Assembly (NCBI RefSeq): GCF_949987515.2
Contig: NC_082688.1
Location: 106,619,893-106,683,892 of the forward strand
DNA from: Delphinus delphis
Taxonomy: Eukaryota > Chordata > Mammalia > Artiodactyla > Delphinidae
Length of the DNA stretch: 64,000 bases
Direction of reading: 5' to 3'
The position numbers were made by a program, and so were the translations under genes. Shown here one piece after another: positions 35,430 through 47,583 of the stretch. The notes beneath the pieces are model-generated. The model did not search any database, was not told the DNA's origin, and was given only the letters and a program-made list of their open reading frames with translations. Positions within the stretch are counted from its first letter, which is position 1. Every line of letters begins with the position of its first letter.

Positions 35430-36715
35430 GCACTAGTCTACTTTCTGTCTCTATGGATTTGCCTACCCAGGGCATTTCCTATACATCGAATCATGTAATA
35501 TGTGTCCCTCGGTGTCTGGCTTCTCTCACGTAGCACACTGTTTTCAAGGTCCATCCACACTGTAGCATGTGTCAGTACTCTAGTCCTCTCTATTACTGAA
35601 TAATATTCCATTACATGGATATACTACCCGTTGTTTATCCATTTATTGGTTGATGGACATTTGGGTTGTTTCCACTTTTTGGTTATTATGAACAATGCTA
35701 CTGTGAACATTCATGTACAACTGTTTGTGTGGACATGTGTTTTCAGTTCTCTTGGGTACAGAACTAGGAGTGGAATTGCTGGGTCATATAGTAACTCTAG
35801 GTTTAACTTTTTGCGGAACTGCCAGACAATTTTCCAGAGTGGCTGCACCATTTTACATTCCCGCCAGCAATGCAGGGGGGCTCTAATTTCTCCATATCCT
35901 TGCCACCATTTGTTATTAGCTGTCTTTAATTTTAGTCATCCTCGTGGGTGTGAAGTGGTATCTTGTGATTTTCACTTGAATTTCCCTAATGACTAATGAT
36001 GTTGAGTATCTTTTCATATGCTTATTGGCCATTTGTATATCTTCTTTGGCAAAATGTTCATTCAGACCTTTTGTCCTTTATTAATTGGCTTATTCATCTC
36101 TTTATTACTGATTTGTAAAAGTTCTCTGTGTAATCTGGAGACTAGTCCCTTATCAGATATATGATTTGCAAATATCTTCTCCCATCCTGTAGCTTGTCTT
36201 TTCACTTTCTTGACGATGTCCTCTGAAGCACAAAAGTTTTTAATTTTGATGACGTCCAATTTGTCTATTTTTCCTTTTGTCGCTTGTGCTTTTGGTGTCA
36301 CGTCTAAGAAGGTCTTGCCTAACCCCAGGCCATGAAGATTTATTTCTGTGTTTTCTTCTGAGAGTATTATAGTTATAGCTCTTATGTTTAGGCCGATGAT
36401 CCACTGAAGTTGGTCTTTATGTAAGATGTAAAGTAAGGCCCAAGTTCATTCTTTTGCTTGTAGAGAGCTGGCTGTCCCAGCACCATTTGCTGAAAAGAAT
36501 ATTCTCTCCGCATTTAACGGTCTTGGAACCCTTGACAAATATCAACTGCACATAAATGTAAGGATTTATTTCTGGACAATTCTGTTCCATTGACCTACAT
36601 GTCTGCCTTTATGACAGCACCACTATTTTGTTTACTATAGCTTTGTAGTAAGGTTGGAAAACAGGAAGTTTAATTACTCCAGCTTTGTCATTCTTTTTCA
36701 AGATTGTCTCTCTCA
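35430..36715 (-). mobile_element. LINE-1 ORF2 3' end and 3' UTR, inverse orientation
   Basis: The minus-strand frame at 36062-36301 translates to a recognisable ORF2 C-terminal segment: TPKAQATKGKIDKLDVIKIK, then TGWEKIFANHISDKGLVSRL. Downstream (lower coordinates) follow segments whose reverse reads as the L1 region around AATATTCCATTACATGGATA and GTTTCCACTTTTTGGTTATT. The upstream part to 36715 is decayed ORF2. It has multiple stops and is inactive. Confidence 0.92.
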
Positions 36716-36729
36716 CTCTCTCTCTGCCT

Positions 36730-36945
36730 TCTAACATTTACTGAGTGGAGACCTATGTCAGATGCAGGTCTAAGTGCCTTGTGTGTATTAATTCACTTAA
36801 CGTGACCTGTGAGATAGGTTCTACCATAGTCCCACTTTACAGATGAAGAAACTGAGGCACAAGGAAGTCAGATAACTTGCCTAAGGTCACACAAGTGGTA
36901 GGTGGCAGAGCTGGGAGGGGAACCCGAGCCGTGTGGCTCCTGTTT
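36730..36945 (-). mobile_element. MIR SINE, well preserved
   Basis: ACATTTACTGAGTGGAGACC, CTTTACAGATGAAGAAACTG, AGATAACTTGCCTAAGGTCA and GTAGGTGGCAGAGCTGGGAG are close to consensus. Confidence 0.92.
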
Positions 36946-36949
36946 CCCT

Positions 36950-37730
36950 GACAGACACCCAGAGAGATGCCAGACATGGAGTGAGCTAGTCTGGGGCTCA
37001 AAGAGGCTTGTCCAAGGTTCAGTGTGACAGAGGCAGGATGAGCTCCTGGTCTCTGCCCCCGCTGGCCACCTCCTCTTTCCATGCAGCCCTGCATGTTCAT
37101 TTCAATGTGGATGACTTGTCAAAATGCTGGGAGGGGCACAGTGGCCGTGCAATGATTCCCTTGGCCCCTGGGCAAGAGGGTGGGGCCATGATGCTGGGCC
37201 CAGCCCTCCACAGATCCATGGTCCTTCTCACAGCGAAAGGGGCCCGGGACGGGGACTGCATGGGGTCACTGTGCCCATCACTTTGCAACTAGTACCATCC
37301 CTGGGCCAGCAGCTATAAGCTCCAGGAGCTTAGTGGCCCCGTCTCCCATGCTTGTGACCCTGTGGCAGCCAGCCCAGACCCTGGCAGGGACCCAGCAGCT
37401 CTGGCTGATGCTGGCTGAACGGGGTGACCAGGTCGGTGCTACAGGCCCCCCATTTGGGTGCTAGTCTCTCGCAGCTGTCAGTCAGCAGCTTTCACTGGAT
37501 TCGCACTGCCTGGACCTTACGAGCGCTGGGTGAGACCTCCCTGCCCCTCCTGGCCCTGCAGAGGGTCCCACTGGGCAGAGCCCGGCACTGATGCCACAGC
37601 TGTCTGAGAACGACAGGCCCACCAGGCCAGCAAGGTCGGGCTGGGGTGGCTGAGACTCCCCTGTCCCGTCCCCCCTGCAGTCCCAGAGAGGAAGTGGGCT
37701 CCTGACTCCTGAGCCACCTGCCCCAGCACC
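36950..37730. other. GC-rich intron, nothing recognised
   Basis: Only short overlapping frames are present. No repeat was named. Confidence 0.4.
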
Positions 37731-37734
37731 TCCC

Positions 37735-38140
37735 TCCTGGCCATCCCAAGACACCCTCCTCAACACGTCCAGGGCCAAACCCTTCCTCACTCCCTTGTTC
37801 ACGCTCTGTGGCCTCCTGGGTTGCCCTTCTCCCTTTCACTCCTCATTATTCAATACCCAGCCCCAACATCCCTTCTGGGAATTGTCCGATTCCTCCCCTC
37901 CCCTCCGCTCCCCTGGGGAGTGTGTGGCACCCTCTCTGTTCCCCTCCCGCCCCGGCACCTGTCACCGTGGCACTCAGCACGCTCTATCGTACTTGTAATT
38001 TTGTGTTGCTTGTTTTGCTTTTCCTTTGCCTCTTTCATGAGAACGTGAGCTCCTAGAGCAAGGACTGGGCCACACGGGGCCAGGCTCGCAGCTGGTGCTC
38101 AGTTACTTTCTGTGCATGAATGAATGAATGAGTCTTGATT
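37735..38140 (+). mobile_element. LINE-2 3' region ending in GAAT repeats
   Basis: CACTCAGCACGCTCTATCGT, TCATGAGAACGTGAGCTCCT and AGCTGGTGCTCAGTTACTTT end in TGAATGAATGAATGAG, the L2 3' terminal repeat. Confidence 0.85.
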
Positions 38141-38700
38141 AAATCAATGGATGGATCAGCGGTGGACCGCCCCCGGGAAAGCACTGGAAAAGTCACCCCG
38201 TTGTTGAAGCGGGTCTCTCGCAGCTCATTGGATCACTGCTGCCCAAGTTCCCCACTGATGCAGCTTAGCAAGGCTCCTGGAACCCCTGCGGGAGCCCCCA
38301 GGGGCCAGCTGGGAGCCCACCTCCTCATTCCCGGCCCACCACCCCCCCTTAACCCAGAGTCGGGACTCGTGTGCTTCAAATTCCTTTTGTCACAGAAGAG
38401 AAAAAATGATCAAGCTAATTCACACTAAGATGACAGTGGCTTAAGGTACTATCCCTCCAAACAAGGGAGAGAAACGTTTCAAATAAAAGGAATGATGGCT
38501 CCTGGCGTCCCAAAGGGTTCCCGTCGTCGCAGCATGGGCCATGTCCCCCACCCCCCCATCCTTCCTTCTACGCGAAGAATGGCCCTGCCTCGCTCCAAAG
38601 CCACCTTTCTGTAGAGAAGAGTCCATCTGACCAGCCACAAAAATTCGTCCTTGAACCCAAAAGACACGTGTTTCCCCCAAGCAGACGGAGCAACCAGTGT
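38141..38700. other. Intron without recognised features
   Basis: No repeat family or coding signal is recognised. Confidence 0.4.
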
Positions 38701-38704
38701 ACGC

Positions 38705-38870
38705 AGCGCATCATACTGTCCCGTTTCCTTTGTGTCTGTGACACAGGCAAGGTGGGCTTCATCATTCCCCTGCTACAGATGAGAACACCGAGGCCGTGAG
38801 GTTGCCTCACTGACTCTCACCTACCAAGACCTGAGGTCAGGCACAGCAGCCCAGGCTGGTCTTCTGGCGT
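38705..38870 (-). mobile_element. MIR SINE (diverged)
   Basis: CGCATCATACTGTCCCGTTT and TACAGATGAGAACACCGAGG are in reverse order. The tRNA-like end is weak. Confidence 0.5.
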
Positions 38871-39009
38871 CTCCAAGATCACCCTCCGTAGCCACGTGGC
38901 TCCCTGCTCCTGCTACCTCCCCACAGCTCCATCCATCATCATCATCACCCTGGAGTACTGTCACCCTGTTTACAGGGAAGTCACTCCCAGAAATGTCTGC
39001 CTAGGACTC

Positions 39010-39224
39010 TGTTATGAGCTAAACTGTGTATGTTGAAGTCCTAACCCCTCCGACTGTGAGTATATTTGCAGATAAGATCTTTAAAGAGGAAATTAAGGTA
39101 AAATGAGGCCATAGGAGTGGACCTTAATCCAATGTGACAGGTGTCCTTGTAAGAAGAGGAGATTAGGACACAGGTAACACACAGACTAAGGGGTGACCAT
39201 GTGAGGACACAGCAAGGAGGCGGC
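39010..39224 (+). mobile_element. MaLR-type LTR, truncated 5' part
   Basis: TGTTATGAGCTAAACTGTGT, ATCTTTAAAGAGGAAATTAA, GTGTCCTTGTAAGAAGAGGA and GTGAGGACACAGCAAGGAGG stop at GCGGC, where the next LTR begins. The last ~150 bp of a normal LTR are missing. Confidence 0.85.
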
Positions 39225-39605
39225 TGTCAGGGACTGAGCTGTGTCCTCCCACCCCCGGTTCATATGTCGAAGCCCTCACCCCCACTGCATCTGAAGGCAG
39301 GGCAATGAAGGAGGTGGTTAAGGTTCAATGAGGTCCCTAACCTGATGGGACTGGAGTCCTTATAAGAAGAGGAGGAGACACCAGCGATCTCGCCCTCTGT
39401 GCTCACCCGGACCAGACGGAGGGCCGCCTGAGGACACGGGGAGCAGGCGGCCATTCACGAGCCAGGAAGAGAGGCTTCAGCAGAAACCAGCCCTGCTGGC
39501 ACCTGATCTCAGGCTTCCAGCCTCTGGAACGATGAGAAGATAAGTTCTTGTTGTTTAAGTCCCCGGTCTGTGGCACTTTGTCATGAAGTCCTGGCAAACT
39601 AATGG
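39225..39605 (+). mobile_element. Second MaLR-type LTR abutting the first
   Basis: TGTCAGGGACTGAGCTGTGT, CATATGTCGAAGCCCTCACC, CCTTATAAGAAGAGGAGGAG, CAGGCTTCCAGCCTCTGGAA and TTGTTGTTTAAGTCCCCGGT give a complete LTR with the usual TGGCAAACTAATGGA end. Same orientation as its neighbour. Confidence 0.88.
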
Positions 39606-39834
39606 AGTCCTAGGACCGTCCACAGAGAAGGGGCATCTCTGTTTCTTCCTTCAGCTGACGCTTTCTGGGCGAGTGCCGGCCCTGTGGTCGTCTGGCAAGG
39701 AGGTGGGTGGGTGCAGAGTGTGGGTGAAGGGGCTCTGAACTCAGGGGTTCAAATTCCGGTCCCCTTCCTGCTGTTAAGACAGTCATTCCTTTGACTTAAG
39801 CCAAAGGAGGTAGCATATCCCGTCTCGCTTTGCA

Positions 39835-39965
39835 AGAATAACAGAAAGTTAGAGGCAGAAGGGGCAGAAATCCAACCAATTCCTTTGCAGACAAAGAAAA
39901 CTGAGGCTCCAGGAGAAGAGCCTGGCTGTGATGCATCCCAGGTCTCCTGGCGCCCAGCCTGCATT
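39835..39965 (-). mobile_element. MIR SINE remnant
   Basis: AATTCCTTTGCAGACAAAGA and AAACTGAGGCTCCAGGAGAA resemble the core only. Confidence 0.5.
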
Positions 39966-41340
39966 TCTCTGCCATCTTCTGCCTCCTCTCACGGGTCCTC
40001 TTCTGGGGTCAGGTGCTATGGGGGGGAAGGGGGCGGGCAGGAGAGCTGGGCTACCATGTTACTCTCACAATTTGCCTCCGGCTGGAAAGGAAAGCTGCAG
40101 AACCTTCCTCTGGGGCCTGGGGGACAGATCACCCCCCTCAACCCAGTGGTCACTGGCTTGGCTTCACTCCCCTTTACTTTCTGCACCGCCCACCTGGGTG
40201 GGTGGCAGCTTGTCACGCCTCTAGCCCTGACTTGGGGTCCATCTTCTCGGCCCTGGGGCGCCAGCTCCACCCTTTCTACGAGGCAGGAGCAAGCCTGCCC
40301 CACACTCGAAGGAGACATCTCCCAAGGGGCAGAGAGCTCACCTGAGGGCAGGAGGGACACTCAGGCACAGTGATGCGCACACACCACTGGAAGGACAGCT
40401 CTTCCCACCTTGGCGCCGAGAGGCCAGGCAAGCCCCAGGGGGTGAGGGGTCCTCAGCCAGGCAGGGGGCTTCCCAGGAGAAAGCAGCAGGGGCCAAAGAA
40501 AGGGGCCACGGCCAAAATCCGCCGCAAAGTGGCCGCTGCCCCCTCTGCATCTCCCGCACCACCTCCACCCCACTGGTGGGTGGGGAGAGAGACTGGACCA
40601 GAATTTGCAATTAAACTGCCTTCAGCTTCTTGGGTACAGGTGAGGCCTCTCTCACAGCTGCGTCCCCATGGGAAGGAAGACCCCATTCCCTCCAGACAGG
40701 TCCTTCCACTCAGCTGGGCATCGCAGGCCTGAAGGGAGCTTCCAGAAGCAGACCCGAGGTCCCCTGCATGTCCCCTACCCCACTCACTCCCCCTTGGCAG
40801 TGACAGGCTCCCAGCGACTGAGGGATTAAGTGTTAACGTCTGGCGGCCTCCCAGGAGACAGACAGGCAGGCCCTGGGGTACCGATGCCGCAGTCACTGAC
40901 AGGAAGAAGAGATGAGACGGGCGGCTGGACAGATGGAGACTCCACCTGCCGAGGCCCACTCTCCCTCCGTGGCGTGTTTCCATCCCTCCCTGGCGTCCAG
41001 TCCCACTGCCAGGGTAGGATGGGGCTCGCCAAGGGGGACCTTCACCCCAACCCAGGGCAGGCCTCTCCTTCCCTCCTCCGAACCAGCCAAATTGGAGACT
41101 GAGGAAATCCATTCAGATCAGAATTGGTCATGTTTGGTCCAGAAACTTGAACTAAACCACATGAAGAGCCGACAAGTATACCTAATCTCAGAATGAACCC
41201 CAGTATATTGTTCTTTTTTTAAGCTGATTTTTTAACTGCTAAAAAAAAGTTATTACAGTTAGATTCGTAATTAAACACAGACGTTTCCTATATGTACTAG
41301 ACCAAGACAAGTGGAAGAAATCATGGTGATTTGTAAAGTC
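39966..41340. other. GC-rich intron, then a short AT-rich unique part
   Basis: 39966-41090 is GC-rich, with a 219-codon minus-strand chance frame at 40453-41112. From 41100 to 41340 composition shifts to AT-rich sequence with no repeat mark (CTGATTTTTTAACTGCTAAA). Confidence 0.4.
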
Positions 41341-41440
41341 TGTTGGTCCAGGGATGTGCTGTGTGACCTTGGGTAAGTCACTCGCCCTTTCTGGGCCTCA
41401 GTTTCCCTCATTTGCGTCAGGCTAGAAGATCTAAATGGCT
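41340..41440 (+). mobile_element. MIR SINE core
   Basis: GTGCTGTGTGACCTTGGGTA, AGTCACTCGCCCTTTCTGGG and CCTCAGTTTCCCTCATTTGC are almost consensus. Confidence 0.88.
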
Positions 41441-41444
41441 CTTA

Positions 41445-42625
41445 GCCCTGCTTATCTAACCCCTGAATCTCAAAATAGTCTCCAATTGGACTCTGCACTG
41501 CCCTTCCATGAGATTCAGTTCCCCTGCCTGGATGATAACCAAGGCAAGTCGTCTGGAAAAGGAATGTTCTATACGTGCCACCTGCGAGGAGCCTGGGAAA
41601 CGGGACCGAACCCTGGGGCTCGGGGAGCCTGCTGACTCTTTGGAGCCGGCACTAATGTAATTATGTGATTAGGACGTTCATCTTGGTTTTCACTGCGCTT
41701 CACGTGGTTACATCAAAAGTGACAATGAGCTGCCTGGTGGGTGACACCATTCTCCCAGAAGGGCCCACGGAGAGTTATTCTGGGCGGGGGTCATCCCAAG
41801 ACACGAATATCCATTGGCAGGACGGGCAGTTTCGGAGACGTCTGTCACCTGGGAAGGGGCGTGCCCGCTGCTGTCAGGGGTGAGAGTCGCAGAAGCAGGG
41901 GTGGGAAGAGCTGAGGCCACTCCCACCTCCGTTCTCCATTTCCAGATGGAGAAGCAGGCCGGTCACTAGCTGACAAAGGCGGTACCGTTTCAGCTGCAAT
42001 TTCTCATCTTTGCACGGGCTGACTCACTCCTTCGTCTCTATCCCACAAGGCACGAGGCGCGCAGCTGAGAAAGTAACACCAAGTCTGAGAGTCCCTGGAG
42101 ACGGGACACAGGGGAGGCGTCAGGAATGATGACTGTGCTGTGGGCATCCTGCCCTGAGGGCTGGGCAGCCAGGCCTGGAAGCAGCACCTGCTTTGGGAAA
42201 CGGGTCCCTCCTTCTGTGCAAAAGACACGTCTATGCTTCAACGGGAAAACATTAAGCCCGAGAAGGGGCCCCAAACTTCCCGGAGGCCGGAGGACACCCC
42301 TCTCCAGGGCTCCTGCTGCCAGAAGTGGGGTGCTGATGCCCTGAGTTCTGACCACCTCGCCTGCTCACCCTGGGCTCCACTTGCTCTGGGGCTCCTGCAC
42401 GTGGACGCACGCAGGGATAAGGACAGTCCACGTGGCTTTCCCCACCCTCCAGGATGGCTGAAGGGTTCCTCCGGTGCCTCTCCTCTCACCCCTCTGCAGT
42501 GAGCTTGGCATGGAGACTGCAGAAATGACAGAGGAACTGGGCTCCCTCTGCTGCCCCCTGTCCCCTGTGACCCCGGAGGGCAGGGAGCAATGGATCGACA
42601 TTATAGGGAGACCGGTCTTGCCCAC
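41445..42625. other. Intron without recognised features
   Basis: Composition is mixed and frames are up to 106 codons without domains. No named repeat. Confidence 0.4.
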
Positions 42626-42631
42626 CGTCTC

Positions 42632-43003
42632 CGTCAGCTGGGACTGCTCTAACCAAATACCATAGACTGCGGTCGCGGGGAGCACTTAAACAACAGACAG
42701 ACATCATTTCTCACATTCTGGAGGCTGGGAAGTCCAAGATCAAGGTGCCAGCAGGCTCAGGTCTTGGCGAGGGCTCCCCTCCTGGCTTGCAGATGGCGAC
42801 CTTCTCACTGTGTCCTCACACGGTGGAGAAACAGAGCTCCGGTCTCCTCCTCTTCTTATAAGGACACAATCCCGTCACAGGGGCCCCACCCTCATGGTCT
42901 CACTTAAACCTCATTACCTCCCAAATCAGGATGCCATTGCCTTAGGAGTTAGTGCTTCGACACATGACTTTTGCGGGGGGACACAAGCCTTCAGTCCGTA
43001 CCA
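42632..43003 (-). mobile_element. MaLR-type LTR, inverse orientation
   Basis: CTGGGACTGCTCTAACCAAA, CATTCTGGAGGCTGGGAAGT, CCAAGATCAAGGTGCCAGCA, CTTCTTATAAGGACACAATC and ACACAAGCCTTCAGTCCGTA are the reverse of an MLT1-like LTR over its whole length. Confidence 0.88.
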
Positions 43004-43004
43004 C

Positions 43005-43585
43005 CCAGTACAGAGAAGACAGGAGGAAGAAACAGAAGAGTCAACCGTCTACGGAGCTGGATACCCCGTGTTCCAGGGGCAGGAATGGGTGGGAGGTCCT
43101 TCTCAGGGTCCCTTCCAAACAAATGGCTGGAGCCATGAGGGGTGAAGGGAGAGAATTCAAGGTGTCCCCCGCTCTCAGGTGCGACCCTGCCCTTGCACAA
43201 CCCCAAGAGTGACGGCCTCCTTACTTTGTGCCCTGGCGCCCCGCTCACCTCACGCCATCTGGGCCCTGTCTTCAACCTGCCCGAGGTCCAGGCTGCCTCC
43301 TGATGGGGAGTACACACAGATCTCTTCCCAGGGAGGTGGGTCCAGGTATAGTTTCCAGGATGTCAAGGGAAGCCTCAAACCCATTAAGCCATGACTATCA
43401 CACAGTATTCGAGGCATACCCTTGACAGCCCAGTCCCGGGGAAAGGATTCACATGCTCCCAAAGGCAGGAGAGAAGCAGATTAGAGCGTGAGCTGAGGCC
43501 TTTCCTTTGATCAGGGAGTAACCCTGCACCTCTGCTGGAGGGGAAGGGAAAGAAATCTTGTGAATTTCCACCATGGGACTGCCAC
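43005..43585. other. Intron without recognised features
   Basis: Short overlapping open frames only. Confidence 0.4.
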
Positions 43586-43589
43586 TGAG

Positions 43590-43740
43590 GCATGGTTATC
43601 TGATTTGATCCCCAAAATAGTCCAGCGAGGGAGGGTTGTTCTCCATTTACAGATAAGGAAGCCGAGGCTCAGAGGTGTCAAAGGATGTGTCCAAGGTCAC
43701 AGAGAATCAGAATTTCGGGTCTGACATCAAAGCCGCGTCA
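43590..43740 (-). mobile_element. MIR SINE
   Basis: CCATTTACAGATAAGGAAGC, CGAGGCTCAGAGGTGTCAAA and GTCCAAGGTCACAGAGAATC form the reverse core. Confidence 0.82.
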
Positions 43741-43784
43741 CGTCCCAAGGCCTGAATTTTCACTCACTCTCACTCCCTCAACCA

Positions 43785-44560
43785 TTTAACCACTCACACC
43801 TTCAACAAATAGTATTTAAGAGCCTGATACACAGCAGGAGTTGCTCTAGGCGCTTGGGATACAGCTGGCATCAAGAGAACAAAACTAGGGCCATGTGACA
43901 GGGAACGCCTGGGCGTGCCCAGGTTGGACTGACCAATAAGAAGGTCTCTCTGAGGAAGGGACACGTGTCCTGAGACCTGAGGTCCAGGGCAAGAACGCTG
44001 CGGGCAGAGGGCAGGGTGAGGGCCCAGGTCCCCGGAATGGCTGAGGCACGGTGAGCAGGGGACAGCAAACACCATGACACGAGGTCAGAGAGGAAAGCAG
44101 AGGTGACCCATGAGCCCCCACAAGAAGGTGGGTTTTTTCCTAAGTAAAAAGGGAAGGCTTTAGAATGATAAGATTTAAAGATTTAAACGGCAAAGTGGCA
44201 AGATCCAATCTACTAGTTAAGAAGCTGGCTCTGTCTTTTGTGTGCCCACCAGCGGGGAAGCTGGGTGCCACGGGGTAGCCAATTGGCTCTTGGCCACATT
44301 CTAGACAAGAGAGGGCAGTGGTGTGAGTGACGGTGGGCAGTAGGGAGGACAGACGTCATGACACAGAACGGCTTTTAGACCGAAAGCCGTGTGACTTCCT
44401 ACCAGCCTGGCCGGGGCCGGCGGCAGAAACAGGAGTCAGGGGTGGGACTCGCTATGAGCCGGAATGCAGACACCCCTGACACGTGGAGGGAGAAACAGGA
44501 AACCTCCGACGAGCGAATAAATGAAGAAACCCAGGAGAATTTCAAGACTGCCCCTTCGGG
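43785..44560 (-). mobile_element. LINE-2, long inverse fragment
   Basis: TACACAGCAGGAGTTGCTCT, ACTGACCAATAAGAAGGTCT, CCGGAATGGCTGAGGCACGG and TAAACGGCAAAGTGGCAAGA follow L2 in reverse. The 3' end is at the left. The right limit is uncertain. Confidence 0.65.
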
Positions 44561-45570
44561 CAGAACCTCATGCACAGGGACCCACCTGGATGGGGGATGG
44601 AAACGGCTCCAGCGTACCATCAGGATCACCCTGGTCCAGGGGGCTGGAAAACAGGAAATGTGTTCTCCGATTTGCCTCTTTTCACTTTTTTAACGTGAGG
44701 GTGTGGGTGTCTCGAGAGAAAGAAGGAAGGCCAGGGACTGTGGCTGGGACCTCTCATCATGCCAAGGGCCACAAGAATAGTTATTTCACTGGTGATAAAA
44801 TGGGGGCATTTCTCACTCATCAGATACAAATGCATGTCTAATTACACACCACCTTTCTAGAGTAAAAGCGGTACCTTTTATTCAGGGGAGAGTGTCAAGC
44901 ACCTTCTTCCTTAAGTGCTGCCCTGCCTGCACTGCTCTCTGAAGTACAACGAAGGATCTTGGTTTAACTGCCACTTTCACTTCTGGTGCTCGGGGGCTGG
45001 TGCCCGAGTGGCGAGCAGGGGGTACCTTCTGAGAGCACAGAGGGGACATATTTTCAATCTTTTTTAAGAGGTAAGAAAATGCAAACCATAAGTAGGCTTA
45101 CATGCTGTTTTCCGAAGCATAATATTATCATACGGTGGAGAGGTTATTAAATCGCCCAGTGCGACTCAGTTCCTCAACCTGCTTTGGGTGACGCAGTCTC
45201 CTGCTACATTTCTGCAGCCCCCCAACTCTCTCTTCAGCCCAATTTGCCACTGAGGGGTTGGGAGTTTGGCTGTAGCAACCCTCAGAGGGATGCCCCCTGG
45301 TGCTCTAAGAGGGAGAAGGGCTTCACTGCCTCCTTCTGAAGCTGTGGGCCAGGGAGGACTTTCTCTAGAGGGTGCACGTGTATTATTATTTCTTTTTATA
45401 TTTTGCCTCTTTGGAACCTGCAAGGGGATTTGGTGCAATAGCACTTATCTCCCCTGCTCCCCTATATTTAAGCTGATATATCCTGTTTTTGAAGCAGATA
45501 GGATCTGTTTTGGCCCCTGTCTGAATTTCCAAGTAACGACTGCCCTTTGAACCTGGGCATCCTCACTGGT
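44561..45570. other. Intron without recognised features
   Basis: AT-richer between 44680 and 45180, with no repeat recognised and no coding signal. Confidence 0.4.
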
Positions 45571-45574
45571 CCCC

Positions 45575-46125
45575 CTGCAACCACCCTGGGCCCCTACGGT
45601 AGACTGAATACCCAGTACAGCCTCCTACTCACTCAGAGGCACACGGCCACGGACTCAACAAAAGCCCCCTGCTTCCTCGTGTCCTTGCCCACCTCTCCCC
45701 CTCACTCATTTGGCTTTAGTCCCACAGGTGCTCTCAAGCCTGCTCCTGCCTCAGGGTCTTTGCACACTACCTGCTCCCTCTGCCTGCAACACTCTTTCCC
45801 CAGAGGCACACACAGCTCTCCCCTTCAGGCCTGCGTATCACGAGGCCTCTCCCAACCACCCCATTTCAAAGGGCAGCTCCCTGCCCCCCACCCCCCAGCC
45901 CCCGCCAAACACTGCGCGTCCCCTTTTCTGCTTTACTTTTCTCCAAGCCATCTTTACTATCTCTTCTATTCCCACGACTTCACTTAGGTACCTGTTCACT
46001 GTCAGTCTGCCCTCACTAGGATATCACGGCACGAGGGCAGGGAGTTCTGCTTGGTGTGAATCCCCAGCACCTACCACAGTGCCTGGTGCAAAGTAGGCTC
46101 TTAATCATTCATTCAGTGAATGAAA
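45575..46125 (+). mobile_element. LINE-2 3' region
   Basis: TGCCTCAGGGTCTTTGCACA, CTACCTGCTCCCTCTGCCTG, CAGCACCTACCACAGTGCCT and CATTCATTCAGTGAATGAAA match the L2 terminus. Confidence 0.87.
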
Positions 46126-46345
46126 TGAGTAGAAAATGAACTTTGGGGTCAGTCGGGAATTCACCTCCTAGCTCACAGCCACGTGCCACTGGGGAAGCTA
46201 CTGGACCCCTCTCTAAGCCTTCGTTTCTGTGTCTCTGTAATGGGCAACGTAGTACCCGCTCAGAGGGTGGCTGTGCGCAGTGTGTGAACCATCCAGCACA
46301 GTGAGTGGCACAGAGCAGAGACGCAATCGATCTTAGAATTCCACC
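46125..46345 (+). mobile_element. MIR SINE adjoining the L2
   Basis: AACTTTGGGGTCAGTCGGGA, TGGGGAAGCTACTGGACCCC, TCTGTGTCTCTGTAATGGGC and GTGAGTGGCACAGAGCAGAG run the full MIR length. It starts directly at the L2 tail. Confidence 0.8.
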
Positions 46346-46349
46346 ATCT

Positions 46350-47580
46350 CCTGCTACGCTCCCACCCCCAACCTTCAGTGGCTGCAGAGTCAGTGGTGGT
46401 GGAAGAGCCCAGTGTGCCTGGTACCCCAGGTGGGGCATCCCAGCCACCCAGAATCCACAGACGGGAGGGCGTCCCCAGCCCTCAGGCATCAGCCCAGCGT
46501 ACCACCTGCGGTCTGTGAACTCTGAGAACCTTCTCCTGGGTGCCTGGGCTGCATTCACTGTCCCAACTAACCTCCCCGGTGCAGGGCTGCATCTATGTGT
46601 CCCAGGAGACAGCCTGCATGGAGAGGCAGTTGTGGGAGACATGAGTGGCTGATTCTCTGAACCCTCCACCCCACGGCCTCCGGAGGGGGCTCCCAGGACA
46701 CCGGTCTTCTCAGCTCTGCAGGACTGAGCACACTGAACCCCCAGGCCTGTCCTGAAGACACAGCCTTGCTCAGGGCCGGAGCTCAGCCCCAGAGGCACAA
46801 AGGCACAGGTGGAGGCACAGTTCCCAGTCACAGGACCCCAGATTTCCTACGTTCGGGGCAGGAAAACAATCATGACACACACCCCTCCCTAAGCACCGTG
46901 GTCCCTGAGGGCTCTGAGGGCCCACAGACACTCCTACACGAGAAGCTGCCGGGCTCGCTGTGGACCGCTGGCACCTAGCACAGCGCCTGTGCACACGGAT
47001 AATTTGCTGTATGGACGCAGGGAGGAAGAATACAAGAATATGGCTATCCTTCTGGCTTTCTGGTCATTTTACAGGATAATCGCAGGCACTCAGGGGCCCT
47101 GTGGGAGCCGTTCTGGATTACGCTCTTTCCAGAAGGAAAACCAGGACAGCAAACAGCTCACTTGAGACATGGGGGAGTGAGGGCTTGGGGCCTGAAAGCA
47201 CCATCTCTCCCTCTCCAGCAGCTGCAGGGTGTTGCCGGGGCAACAGAAGGCTGTCTGACAGCATTTGGCAATTTAACTCTTACTCCGCACAGAACATGAA
47301 AGTGAGAACAATTTAACAGATGTTCTTGCTGCTGACAGTTCAGACGATGGAGAGAAGCTTGTGATGCATCTGGTCTGGGCCAAGCAGAGGCACTTCTGAT
47401 TTCCATGTGGTGCTGTCTCACGCCCAGCAGGTGTGGGCCGCCTGGCTCCCTGGGAACCAAAGAATCATCTTCCGCATCCCGAGTACTAGGCTTCCTCCAG
47501 GGCACCAAGCTCACCTTTCAGCCCAAGCTGGGCAGATGGAGCCGGGATCCTTTTCAGGTGCAGTGATGCCTAAAGGTCTA
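46350..47580. other. GC-rich intron, nothing recognised
   Basis: A 240-codon minus-strand frame (46109-46831) is chance: it crosses the MIR and shows no domain. Confidence 0.4.
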
Positions 47581-47583
47581 TAG

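Noticed and set aside
35430..36715. Minus-strand 79-codon frame as a host gene
   Set aside because: Its sequence is the LINE-1 ORF2 C-terminal region, so it is annotated as a transposon remnant.
38930..38950. ATC repeat (CATCCATCATCATCATCACC) as a microRNA-like hairpin
   Set aside because: No complementary arm nearby. It is just a short trinucleotide run.
46109..46831. 240-codon minus-strand open frame
   Set aside because: It runs across a MIR element and has no recognisable domain or consistent composition.
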